Shown: positions 7,983 to 14,732, counted from the first letter of the stretch. The stretch is DNA of 20,616 bases from QZKY01 sp964488675 (GCA_964488675.1 CAZAWA010000031.1:1-20616); one strand, 5' to 3'. Numbers and translations are program-made. The notes: a model not told the origin generated them from the letters alone.

Positions 7983-8408
7983 ATGGAACCAAAGAAAATC
8001 AAAAAAACCGATGCCGAGTGGCGAGAACAGTTGCGAGCCATGGAATATGAGGTCACCCGCAATGCAGCCACGGAACCGGCTTTTACCGGCCGTTACTGGG
8101 ATCACCACGAGCCCGGCATTTATTATTGCGTTTGTTGCGGCACTCCGTTGTTCGCATCGGACGCGAAATTTGAATCCGGTTGCGGCTGGCCGAGTTATTT
8201 TGAAGCCCTTAATCCTGACAATGTCGCAGAGCATATCGATTATTCCTTCGGCATGATCCGCAAGGAAATCGTCTGCAATGTTTGCGACGCGCATCTCGGG
8301 CATGTATTTACGGATGGCCCCGCGCCCACCGGGCTGCGCTACTGCATCAACTCCGCCGCGCTTCGATTTGAGGCGTCGCCATCTGCCAAGAGGCCGAATC
8401 AGAAATGA
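7983..8408 (+). CDS. msrB: Peptide-methionine (R)-S-oxide reductase MsrB
   Basis: Cytoplasmic repair enzyme reducing the R-epimer of methionine sulfoxide in proteins. Its 141 residues contain the zinc site (Cys49/Cys52 in YCVCCGTPLF and Cys98/Cys101 in CNVCDAHLGHVF), the SGCGWPS block, and the catalytic Cys121 in RYCINSAALRF. It has no signal peptide and no fused MsrA domain. It starts 10 bp after selO, and its stop overlaps the yciB start by 4 bp (ATGA), so selO-msrB-yciB look like one transcript. Placing a thioredoxin-dependent repair enzyme next to a redox-regulated AMPylator gives a plausible oxidative-stress unit (inference). Confidence 0.97.
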   Translation: MEPKKIKKTDAEWREQLRAMEYEVTRNAATEPAFTGRYWDHHEPGIYYCVCCGTPLFASDAKFESGCGWPSYFEALNPDNVAEHIDYSFGMIRKEIVCNVCDAHLGHVFTDGPAPTGLRYCINSAALRFEASPSAKRPNQK

Positions 8409-9031
8409 AATTCCTGTTTGATCTTTTCCCCGTCCTCCTGTTTTTTGGCATTTTCAGGTGGGGCGAAAATAATCCGGATGCGGCGCAGTCACTGGTAACG
8501 AAGGCATTTTCGGGCGTCGCATCGGGCAGCGTCATTTCTGCTGCACAGGCGCCGATCATGCTTGCGACCGCCGTTGCAATTGTGGCGACTTTTGCGCAGA
8601 TTGGATATTTGCTCGCCAGACGAAAAAAAGTGGATGCCATGCTCTGGGTCTCGCTGGTCGTGATAGTCGTCTTTGGCGGCGCAACGATTTATTTCAACAG
8701 CGAGACATTCATTAAATGGAAACCGACCGTTCTTTACTGGTGCTTCGGGTTCGCCCTGCTGGTGAGCCAGGCTGTATTTCGCAAGAATCTGATCAGGGCA
8801 TTGATGGAATCGCAGGTCAGTTTGCCCGATCCAGTCTGGGCGCGCCTTTCCCATGCGTGGGTTGCGTTTCTGGCGCTGATGGGCATCATCAATCTCTATG
8901 TTGCTTTCTGGGGGGATTTTTCGACATCCGCCTGGGTCAATTTCAAACTGTTTGGCGGGATCGGGCTGATGTTTGCGTTCATTATTGCGCAGAGCGTGTA
9001 TTTGTCCAGGCACATGAAAGACGATTCCTGA
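8405..9031 (+). CDS. yciB: Inner-membrane septation protein YciB (IspZ family)
   Basis: Polytopic inner-membrane protein involved in envelope synthesis and septation. Its 208 residues include about five hydrophobic segments: near 3-18, 50-70, 78-95, 105-122 and two more toward the C-terminus. Family signatures are KFLFDLFPVLLFF at the start, VDAMLWVSLVVIVVFGGATIYF, FIKWKPTVLYW, and WVNFKLFGG near the end. E. coli YciB is about 180 residues; the excess here is mainly an insertion of roughly 25-30 residues after the first membrane segment (GENNPDAAQSLVTKAFSG and on), probably a periplasmic loop. I recall this longer form in Oxalobacteraceae. It is translationally coupled to msrB and is followed by a convergent gene. 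Confidence 0.93.
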   Translation: MKFLFDLFPVLLFFGIFRWGENNPDAAQSLVTKAFSGVASGSVISAAQAPIMLATAVAIVATFAQIGYLLARRKKVDAMLWVSLVVIVVFGGATIYFNSETFIKWKPTVLYWCFGFALLVSQAVFRKNLIRALMESQVSLPDPVWARLSHAWVAFLALMGIINLYVAFWGDFSTSAWVNFKLFGGIGLMFAFIIAQSVYLSRHMKDDS

Positions 9032-9039
9032 TTCGATGT

Positions 9040-9066
9040 AAGTAAAAAAACCGCGTTTCAGGTTGT
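9040..9066 (-). terminator. Possible weak terminator of the Sel1-repeat gene
   Basis: On the minus strand, downstream of the Sel1-protein stop, AACC ... GGTT is followed directly by a run of seven T residues. The stem is only 4 bp, so folding is marginal, but the position between convergent yciB and the Sel1 gene and the T run fit an intrinsic terminator. Confidence 0.3.
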
Positions 9067-9087
9067 GTAAATTGTCGATGGGCGGAT

Positions 9088-10227
9088 TCAGGCCCAGCTT
9101 GCGATGCGAGAATGATCTACCGGCAGTTCGCCAGATTTTGCCTTGTTGCTGGCTGCGCGAAGTCGGTACAAATCCAGGGAAATTCGCGCTTCGGCATGCC
9201 CCTGTTCAGCTGCCTTGCGGCACCAGGCGATCGCCTGCCGGTCATCTTTGTTGGCCCCTCTGCCGTTGTAAAACAGCACGCCCAGATTGTATTGGGCATC
9301 GGCGTGCCCCTGTTCTGCCGCCTTGCTACACCAGCTGAACGCCTGCAGGTCGTCCTGCTGGAGGCCTTGACCGTGAAAATACAAACTGCCAAGACTGTAT
9401 TGTGCGTCTGCGCTTCCGGATTCGGCCGCCTTGCGGAACCAGGCAATCGCCTGGGTGAAATTCTGCTTGACACCCTGACCTTTGGCGTACATGTAGCCGA
9501 GGTGAACCTGCGCGTTGGTGTTGCCTTGTATGGCGGCTTTGCGGAACCATGAAACGGCCAGCCGGTCATCCTGCGGGACACCATCGCCCTTGGCGTATCT
9601 GACGCCGAGGTTGTTCTGCGCTCTGGCATGTCCCTGAATGGCGGCCTTTCGATACCACTCAACGGCCGCGACTTCATCCCTTGGTACGCCCTGACCGCGA
9701 GCGTATCGGGCGGCGAGGTTGTTTTGCGCCCGCGCCTCTCCCTGATCGGCGGCTTTCCGATACCATGCGACGGCCTGCGCTTCATCTCTCGGTACGCCGT
9801 GACCTTTGGCGTAGAGGTAGCCCAGGTGGATTTGTGCGTTGGCGTGCCCCTGAATGGCCGCTTCGCGAAACCATGCCGCTGCCTGCTTGAAATTCCTGGG
9901 CACGCCCTGGCCTTTTGCGTAGCGAACGCCGAGGTTGTTTTGCGCCCTGGCGTCGCCCTGAAGGGCGGCCTTCTGGTACCAAGCGACCGCCTGAGAGTCA
10001 TCTTTTTTGACGCCTTTGCCTTCCTCGAACATGAAACCGAGGCGGCGCTGCGCATCAACATGCCCCTGCTCGGCGGCTTTGCGAAACCACGCGAAAGCTT
10101 GCTGATAATCCTTGGGCACGCCCCGGCCATGGTAATACATGCCGCCAAGATTGAACTGGGCGTCAGCATCGCCTTGCTCCGCGAGTGGCAGCAGTGATTC
10201 GAGCACAGCTTCGTATTTGTTGCTCAT
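9088..10227 (-). CDS. Sel1-repeat (TPR-like) protein, nine exact 36-residue units
   Basis: A 379-residue alpha-solenoid scaffold. After an 18-residue lead (MSNKYEAVLESLLPLAEQ) there are nine tandem Sel1 repeats of exactly 36 residues, starting at residues 19, 55, 91, 127, 163, 199, 235, 271 and 307. A partial tenth begins at 343 and a short polar tail follows. The consensus contains G-x-AxAQxxLGxxYxxGxGVxxDxxQAxAWxRKAAxQG. There is no signal peptide or membrane segment, so a cytosolic protein-protein adaptor is likely; some Sel1 proteins are exported without a classical signal, which sequence alone cannot decide. It stands alone, convergent to yciB, with 380 bp of non-coding DNA upstream. AGGA lies 12 bp before the ATG. 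Partner and process are unknown. Confidence 0.9.
   Translation of the reverse strand: MSNKYEAVLESLLPLAEQGDADAQFNLGGMYYHGRGVPKDYQQAFAWFRKAAEQGHVDAQRRLGFMFEEGKGVKKDDSQAVAWYQKAALQGDARAQNNLGVRYAKGQGVPRNFKQAAAWFREAAIQGHANAQIHLGYLYAKGHGVPRDEAQAVAWYRKAADQGEARAQNNLAARYARGQGVPRDEVAAVEWYRKAAIQGHARAQNNLGVRYAKGDGVPQDDRLAVSWFRKAAIQGNTNAQVHLGYMYAKGQGVKQNFTQAIAWFRKAAESGSADAQYSLGSLYFHGQGLQQDDLQAFSWCSKAAEQGHADAQYNLGVLFYNGRGANKDDRQAIAWCRKAAEQGHAEARISLDLYRLRAASNKAKSGELPVDHSRIASWA
9202..10173 (-). repeat. Nine 108-bp tandem repeats encoding Sel1 units
   Basis: The Sel1 array shows strict 108-bp periodicity with no indel across 972 bp. At DNA level the units are similar but clearly diverged. The GCGCAGAACAACCT-like and TGGTACCGCAAGGC-like segments recur most strongly, so recombination between units could expand or shrink the array. 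It is coding repeat DNA, not a CRISPR. Confidence 0.85.
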
Positions 10228-10608
10228 TTGGGCGCGTTTTCCTGAATCAGGCTTTGGCTAGGCAAACATGGCGTGTACAACACAGGATAAGTTCTCGGCC
10301 TTGGTAAACGGCCGGCGCCATAAGGGCAATAAAAAACGGATGCCCGCCCTTGATAGCCAGCCTGTTGGAGAATAGCCAACCGTACGCGTCGCTGTCAATA
10401 GCGATGGAGCGGATGTCTGCGCGAATGTCGGTTTTGACTGTTAATTGGGCGCATGAGTGTGAAATTGCGCAAAGTTAGTGGTTTTTCAGCAAATGCGGGG
10501 GCACGGCAAGAGAGCATTGCTCATCTGGGTTGAGCGTTGGGTTATGGTTCCGGCAGCCATGCGTGAGGCTGGCTTTGCATCAAGGCCGACAAAACCTCTT
10601 TTGCCAAA
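10228..10608. other. 380-bp non-coding gap between the Sel1 gene and bacteriohemerythrin 1
   Basis: No supported gene is present. It must hold the leader and promoter of the minus-strand Sel1 gene on its left and the 3' end of the gloB-hemerythrin transcript on its right. Small structures seen: TCGCT/AGCGA around a 6-base loop (10389-10404), AAGGGC/GCCCTT (10322-10351), and CAGCC/GGCTG near 10553-10570, which could weakly terminate the hemerythrin transcript. I found no convincing sigma-70 promoter by eye and no similarity to a known RNA element. Confidence 0.5.
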
Positions 10609-11010
10609 CTATTTCGCCACCTTGATGGCGCTTGCCAGTTCCATGTCGGTCACGACGATATGATTGCGCAGCCAGTCGCTGAGCATTTTCCCAACATGGA
10701 CGGGGTTGGGCGGGATCCCGCTGTCATAACTTTGCTTGAGTTTTTTCACATCAAGCGTAAACAGTTCGTGCTCCCGTTTGTGTTCCAGATACTTGGGATA
10801 GCTGATGCGCTGCATTTCGTTCTCTTCACGCTGGAAATGCACCTTGCAATAAAGGATCAGATTGTCCAGCACTTTGCCCATCACATCCTGCCCTTGCTTG
10901 TTTTCTATCGCGTCGTAAAGGGCATTGATCATCCCGACCAGCTGCCGGTGATCGTCGTCTATCATTTCGTGCCCTGTATTGAGGTAGCTGCCCCAGGCGA
11001 AATAGGTCAT
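10609..11010 (-). CDS. Bacteriohemerythrin 1
   Basis: Single-domain hemerythrin, 133 residues, that reversibly binds O2 at a non-haem di-iron centre in a four-helix bundle. All seven canonical iron ligands are present with the usual spacing: His21 (DDDH), His58 and Glu62 (HFQRE), His77 and His81 (EHKREH), His117 and Asp122 (NHIVVTD). There is no fused sensor or signalling domain, so storage or delivery of O2, or protection from it, is likelier than direct signalling. It starts 8 bp after the gloB stop, with an AAGG ribosome site overlapping that stop, so it is probably translated from a gloB-hemerythrin transcript. It is a paralogue of the gene at 13111-13512 (72 of 133 identical in a gapless comparison by eye). 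Confidence 0.93.
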   Translation of the reverse strand: MTYFAWGSYLNTGHEMIDDDHRQLVGMINALYDAIENKQGQDVMGKVLDNLILYCKVHFQREENEMQRISYPKYLEHKREHELFTLDVKKLKQSYDSGIPPNPVHVGKMLSDWLRNHIVVTDMELASAIKVAK

Positions 11011-11018
11011 TGATGGCC

Positions 11019-11816
11019 TTAAAAGCTATTCTTCCACTCACGGATGGCCGCAAACGATGCAACCGGCTCCCGCTGGGCCAGGTGACCGCCGGCCAGCAGC
11101 CCATCGATAATGGCCGGTTCCCTGTAGCGCAGGAAAGGATTGGTGGCTTTCTCCAGTGCCATTGTGGAGGGTACGGTTGCTTGTCCCTTGTTGCGTTTTG
11201 CCTGCTCATCCGCCAGGCGAATCTTTAGCGCCTGATTGCCCGGCTCCACTGCGAGCGCGAACTGGAGGTTGGAGAGGGTGTATTCGTGCGCACAATACAC
11301 CAGCGTGCTGTCCGGCAGGGCGGTGAATTTCGCCAGAGATTCCGTCATCTGTTGCGGCGTGCCCTCGAACAGTCGTCCGCAGCCACCCGCAAACAGCGTG
11401 TCGCCGCAGAACAGCCAGCGATGCGCTTCGGCGAGGTAAGCGATGTGTCCGATGGTGTGGCCGGGGGTGTCCAGCACCTTCAGGCGCAGCGGCAGCGCTG
11501 GCACGGTGACAGTGTCGCCCTCGGCTACCAGGTTGGTGACGCCGGCTGTCGGTACTTTTTCATTTCGCGGGCCAAACACTGGCACGGCAAACCGCTGCAA
11601 AAGCGCTGCTATGCCGCCGATATGGTCATCGTGCCGATGAGTCAGTACAATGGCGGCCAGAGCAAGCCCATGCTCGCTGAGTGCGGCCAGCACCGGAGCA
11701 GCCTCGCCGGGATCAACGACAACGGCTTGAACACCGTTGTGGATCAACCAGATGTAATTGTCCCTGAAGGCCGGGATGCAGAGAACGGAGAGCGGTTTTG
11801 CAGATTGTGAAGGCAT
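11019..11816 (-). CDS. gloB: Hydroxyacylglutathione hydrolase (glyoxalase II) GloB
   Basis: Metallo-beta-lactamase-fold thioesterase that hydrolyses S-D-lactoylglutathione, the second step of methylglyoxal detoxification. The start at 11816 gives 265 residues, close to the usual ~255-265; an ATG 54 bp upstream would add an unrelated leader and run deep into the divergent gene. Metal ligands seen: THRHDDH (His60, His62, Asp64, His65), His120 in PGHTIGH, Asp139 in FCGDTLFAGGCGR, and His177 in CAHEYT. A C-terminal domain with PSTMALEKATNPFLR binds the glutathione part. Its ATG overlaps the ATG of the divergent methyltransferase gene. It is followed at 8 bp by a bacteriohemerythrin. Confidence 0.96.
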   Translation of the reverse strand: MPSQSAKPLSVLCIPAFRDNYIWLIHNGVQAVVVDPGEAAPVLAALSEHGLALAAIVLTHRHDDHIGGIAALLQRFAVPVFGPRNEKVPTAGVTNLVAEGDTVTVPALPLRLKVLDTPGHTIGHIAYLAEAHRWLFCGDTLFAGGCGRLFEGTPQQMTESLAKFTALPDSTLVYCAHEYTLSNLQFALAVEPGNQALKIRLADEQAKRNKGQATVPSTMALEKATNPFLRYREPAIIDGLLAGGHLAQREPVASFAAIREWKNSF

Positions 11817-12603
11817 GGAAAATCCGTCAGAAATGAAACCGATTATAACGCTCGGCGACTGGCTCGACACGCCGACCGGATCTTATGTGCGCGACTGGGA
11901 GCAGGCGCGTCTCGATGTGCTTACGGCGGACATTTTTGGTTTGAATGCGGTGCAAATTGGCCTGCCGCAAATTGATGCACTCCGTGCCAACCGGATGCAA
12001 CACCGCTGGCTGAGCGATATGCGCGCATCGGCGGCAGCCGGTTGTGAGCGCCTGGCCAGACCGCTGACACTGATCCATGATTACTGCGATTTGCCGTTTG
12101 CGTCGGACAGCCTGGATCTGGTTGTTCTGCCGCATGTGCTGGAGTTTGCGGCCGAACCGCATCAGATTCTGCGTGAAGTTGCCCGCGTGCTGATACCGGA
12201 GGGCCAGGTCATTATTTGCGGCTTCAATCCCGCCAGTCTTTGGGGTGTACGACAGGCCTTCGGTCGCGTGACCGGGGCGCATTTTTTGCCGCAGAACAGC
12301 GAATTTATCGGCCTTAGCCGATTGAAGGACTGGCTCAAATTGCTGAGCATGGAGGTCAATCGCGGACATTTTGGCTGCTACCGGCCGCCATGCGCATCAC
12401 CGAGTGCTTTTAGCCGCTATACCTTCATGGAAAAGGCCGGGAACCGCTGGTGGCCGTATTTGGGCGGTGCCTATATCGTGCAGGCAATCAAGCGCGTTCG
12501 CGGCATGACATTCATAGGGCCCGCCTGGGCAAAACGGAAGCCGCAGGTTATCAACATCCCGGTCGCAGGAAAAAACAGACACAATAAAAATGCGGAAAAT
12601 TGA
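11815..12603 (+). CDS. Class I SAM-dependent methyltransferase-like protein, divergent from gloB
   Basis: About 262 residues (256 if the ATG at 11833, MKPIITLGDW, is the true start). The middle has a Rossmann-type methyltransferase pattern: CDLPFASDSLDLVVLPHVLEF (motif II/III region) followed by REVARVLIPEGQVIICGFNP. The classical glycine-rich SAM loop (E/DxGxGxG) is not evident; the expected place reads AVQIGLPQIDAL. I recall this in the family found between gloB and rnhA in betaproteobacteria. The substrate is unknown. The C-terminal tail is basic and polar. It overlaps rnhA by 14 bp, so the two are probably co-expressed. ORF starts further upstream (11758) would run through gloB codons and are disfavoured. 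Confidence 0.87.
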   Translation: MENPSEMKPIITLGDWLDTPTGSYVRDWEQARLDVLTADIFGLNAVQIGLPQIDALRANRMQHRWLSDMRASAAAGCERLARPLTLIHDYCDLPFASDSLDLVVLPHVLEFAAEPHQILREVARVLIPEGQVIICGFNPASLWGVRQAFGRVTGAHFLPQNSEFIGLSRLKDWLKLLSMEVNRGHFGCYRPPCASPSAFSRYTFMEKAGNRWWPYLGGAYIVQAIKRVRGMTFIGPAWAKRKPQVINIPVAGKNRHNKNAEN

Positions 12604-13048
12604 AATCTATACCGACGGTGCCTGCAAGGGCAATCCAGGCGCGGGCGGATGGGGTGCGCTGCTGGTTTCCGGCAAACACGAAAAAGAATTGCTTGGCGGT
12701 GAGCCGGACACGACCAACAACCGCATGGAGTTGACCGCCGTGATCGAGGCGCTGAATGCGCTCAAGCACCCGTGCGAGGTCATCCTGCACACTGACAGCC
12801 AGTATGTGCAAAAGGGCATCACTGAATGGATCGTCGGCTGGAAGGCGCGCGGATGGAAAACCGCCTCAAGATCGCCGGTCAAGAATGTCGACCTGTGGCA
12901 GGCGCTCGACATGGCGCAGGCGCGACACAGGATCGAATGGCGCTGGGTCAAGGGCCATGCTGGTCATGACGGCAACGAGCGTGCGGATGCGCTGGCAAAC
13001 AGGGGTGTTGAGACGGTGGGTCGCAGTCGGGTGGAGGTGACGGGTTAG
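12590..13048 (+). CDS. rnhA: Ribonuclease HI
   Basis: Endonuclease that cuts the RNA strand of RNA:DNA hybrids, clearing R-loops and Okazaki primers. In 152 residues the catalytic set is complete: Asp9 (YTDGACKGNPG), Glu47 (NNRMEL), Asp69 (HTDSQYV), His123 (KGHAGH) and Asp133 (NERADALA). The basic handle region with its tryptophans (WKARGWKT) is also present. Its first codons overlap the end of the methyltransferase gene. In many Burkholderiales dnaQ follows rnhA; here the next gene is instead a minus-strand hemerythrin, so the conserved order is broken. Confidence 0.97.
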   Translation: MRKIEIYTDGACKGNPGAGGWGALLVSGKHEKELLGGEPDTTNNRMELTAVIEALNALKHPCEVILHTDSQYVQKGITEWIVGWKARGWKTASRSPVKNVDLWQALDMAQARHRIEWRWVKGHAGHDGNERADALANRGVETVGRSRVEVTG

Positions 13049-13110
13049 CAGGATATTTGTCCGTCGCAAGGCGTTTTGGATGAAAATCTTTTATTCGAGT
13101 CAGCCGACAG

Positions 13111-13512
13111 CTACAGATCCTGGCCGAGAACGGCTGCCAGCTTTGTGTCGATGGTCGCAATGTGGCTGCGCAACCAGTCGGTGAGCATCTTTCCGACATA
13201 CACCGGGTTGATGGTGGCGCCGCTGTTAAAGTTTTTCTTGAGCAGGTCGACTTCGCTGATGAAGTTCTCGTGTGCCAGTTTGTGTTCAAGATATCCGTCG
13301 TAGCCAATGCGCTGCATGGCCTCTTCTTCACGCCTGAAATGCACGCGGTAGTAGTTCACCAGATTGTCGAGCACACGGCCAGTCACTTCCTTGCCCCGGT
13401 TCTGTTCCATGGCATTGTAAAACGCGTTGATCATCTCGAACAGTTTGCGGTGATCCTCGTCGATTCGCGCGTGGCCGGTGCTTAGGATGTTGGTCCAGAC
13501 AAAATAAGTCAT
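13111..13512 (-). CDS. Bacteriohemerythrin 2 (paralogue)
   Basis: A second 133-residue single-domain hemerythrin. The ATG at 13512 is chosen because it matches the paralogue (MTYF) and the hemerythrin helix A; an upstream ATG at 13560 would add 16 residues unlike the family. Ligands occupy the same positions as in bacteriohemerythrin 1: His21, His58, Glu62, His77, His81, His117, Asp122. The similarity of the two genes continues just upstream of the start (GCCATCGATG here, GCCATCAATG there), which supports an old duplication rather than two separate acquisitions. It appears to be transcribed alone, convergent to rnhA. A perfect 15-bp palindrome lies 35-49 bp before the start codon. Confidence 0.93.
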   Translation of the reverse strand: MTYFVWTNILSTGHARIDEDHRKLFEMINAFYNAMEQNRGKEVTGRVLDNLVNYYRVHFRREEEAMQRIGYDGYLEHKLAHENFISEVDLLKKNFNSGATINPVYVGKMLTDWLRSHIATIDTKLAAVLGQDL

Positions 13513-13546
13513 CGATGGCGTTCCAGTGAAAGAAAGAACCAAAATT

Positions 13547-13561
13547 CGTGCCGGCGGCACG
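13547..13561 (-). promoter_or_regulatory. Perfect palindrome in the leader of bacteriohemerythrin 2
   Basis: CGTGCCG, a central G, and CGGCACG form a perfect 7-1-7 inverted repeat, with an outer GAACC (13536-13540) and GGTTC (13561-13565) that can extend the pairing past a small bulge. It lies 35-49 bp upstream of the ATG. It could be an operator for an oxygen- or stress-responsive repressor, or a stable hairpin in the mRNA leader. The paralogue at 10609-11010 has no equivalent because it follows gloB directly. Confidence 0.4.
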
Positions 13562-13663
13562 GTTCGGTACTGGCGGCAATCTACTTCATAAGTTACTGCT
13601 CCGCAAAATTTATTGGTTGCAATGGCCGTTACTGCTTACGAGTGTTGCAAAAACGCGATGCCC

Positions 13664-14449
13664 CTAGCCTTTTCGCAGTACCCGGTGCGCGATCTTGCGC
13701 TGCACGATGCGCGGCAATAGCCGCGTGCCCCATGCCATCAAGGTGTTTTTCCAGCCGGATACAACCGATGCCCGCCCGCGCCGCATGGCAGCCAGTCCGA
13801 TCTGCACAACGGGTCGGCTGGGCATCATGAATGCCCGCTTCATCGGGGTGGACTGCTGTCCGGAGATGTCAAAAAACTCCGTGGCTGTTGCGCCGGGCGA
13901 CAGCACCGTTACCGTCACGCCGTGCGGCTTGAGTTCTTCATGCAGCGCCTCGCCCAGGCTCAGCACGAAAGCTTTGCTGGCACCATAGGCGGCATAGTTG
14001 GGCGTAGGCTGATAGGCAACCACCGAGGCCACGAGCAGAATCTCGCCGCGCTGGCGCCGCATCATGTCGGCGGCGAACACATGTGTCAGCTCGGTCAGAC
14101 TGGCGACATTAAGTTGCAGCATGTTCAGAACTTTTTCTGTTGGCTGTTCGGCAAGCTCGCCGAAAATGCCGTATCCGGCGTTATTGATCAGGGTATCGAC
14201 CACGATGCCGTCCCGGTCGAGCAGGGCTTTAAGCTCTGTGCCGATGCTGGGCAGCGACAGGTCCATGGCGATCACCCGGGTTTGGATCGGGTGGTGCGCT
14301 TCGAGCTTGGCTGCCAGTTCGCGCATCCGGTCTTCGCGGCGGGCGACCAGCACCAGATTGCGTCCTTCCGCCGCGAGTTCGTGCGCAAAATCGATGCCCA
14401 GACCGCTGGACGCACCGGTGATCAGCGCCCAGGATTTACCGTTTGTCAT
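13664..14449 (-). CDS. Short-chain dehydrogenase/reductase (DltE-like)
   Basis: Classical SDR oxidoreductase of 261 residues using NAD(P)H. Seen: cofactor loop TGASSGLG (11-18), an Arg-rich stretch VARREDR (~35-41) after beta-2 that suggests NADP(H), Asp63, NNAG (89-92), catalytic Ser142 and the YxxxK pair Tyr155/Lys159 (YGASK), followed by SPGATATEF. The C-terminal part is amphipathic and basic, which is common in the subgroup annotated as DltE/YqjQ-like and may aid membrane contact. The substrate cannot be predicted. AGGA lies 8 bp before the ATG, and a -10-like TACAAT (minus strand, 14479-14484) lies 30 bp upstream. It is a monocistronic unit with AT-rich DNA upstream. Confidence 0.9.
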   Translation of the reverse strand: MTNGKSWALITGASSGLGIDFAHELAAEGRNLVLVARREDRMRELAAKLEAHHPIQTRVIAMDLSLPSIGTELKALLDRDGIVVDTLINNAGYGIFGELAEQPTEKVLNMLQLNVASLTELTHVFAADMMRRQRGEILLVASVVAYQPTPNYAAYGASKAFVLSLGEALHEELKPHGVTVTVLSPGATATEFFDISGQQSTPMKRAFMMPSRPVVQIGLAAMRRGRASVVSGWKNTLMAWGTRLLPRIVQRKIAHRVLRKG

Positions 14450-14732
14450 GTTAGATTCCTGCGTTTGTCGGGAAAGCCATTGTAGGCTGGCGTTTCCGGT
14501 GAAGCTACTGCCTGTGTGTGAATGCCACTATTAACGCGACGCGTTATTAGTTCATTGAAATGCCGATTTTTTGCCTGCTGAGATCATTTTTACGCTTTAA
14601 AAACACCATATTTGCACAAATAATAGGCAAATCAAAGCCTTTCAAGCAGAAAAATCATGGAGTATGTGCAATTATCGTCGTTATATCCATATTCGGCGAG
14701 CCGGAACAAAAATGCTCCCATGGAGTATATAT
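14450..14732. other. AT-rich non-coding gap between the SDR and ABC-F genes
   Basis: No supported gene; short open frames here lack ribosome sites and homology. The stretch 14560-14735 is visibly richer in A+T than its neighbours, with many A and T runs. It must contain the SDR promoter and the 3' end of the ABC-F transcript. It includes the palindrome at 14532-14546 and a direct repeat CATGGAGTAT at 14656-14665 and 14719-14728. On the minus strand, just past the ABC-F stop, CTCC/GGAG with CATTTTTG could be a weak terminator. Confidence 0.5.
14532..14546. promoter_or_regulatory. Operator-like palindrome upstream of the SDR gene
   Basis: TAACGC, GAC, GCGTTA is a perfect 6-3-6 inverted repeat, extendable by a further TAT/TTA on each side with one mismatch. 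It lies about 85 bp upstream of the SDR start codon and upstream of the -10-like TACAAT. Its size and symmetry suit binding of a TetR- or LysR-type regulator, but no such gene is adjacent. Confidence 0.35.

Noticed and set aside
9202..10173. Regularly spaced repeats suggestive of a CRISPR array
   Set aside because: The period is 108 bp with diverged coding repeats, no short identical repeats with unique spacers, and no cas genes.
9628..10197. Long plus-strand open frame opposite the Sel1 gene
   Set aside because: Its internal repetition mirrors the 108-bp Sel1 units; the minus-strand frame has clear Sel1 motifs and the plus frame has none.
10478..10663. 61-residue plus-strand open frame in the gap before bacteriohemerythrin 1
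   Set aside because: No ribosome site, no recognisable protein, and it runs antisense into the hemerythrin gene.
13597..13608. 12-mer TGCTCCGCAAAA shared with the minus strand at 16775-16786
   Set aside because: A single 12-base match between two positions is expected by chance in a window of this size, and similarity does not extend far on either side.
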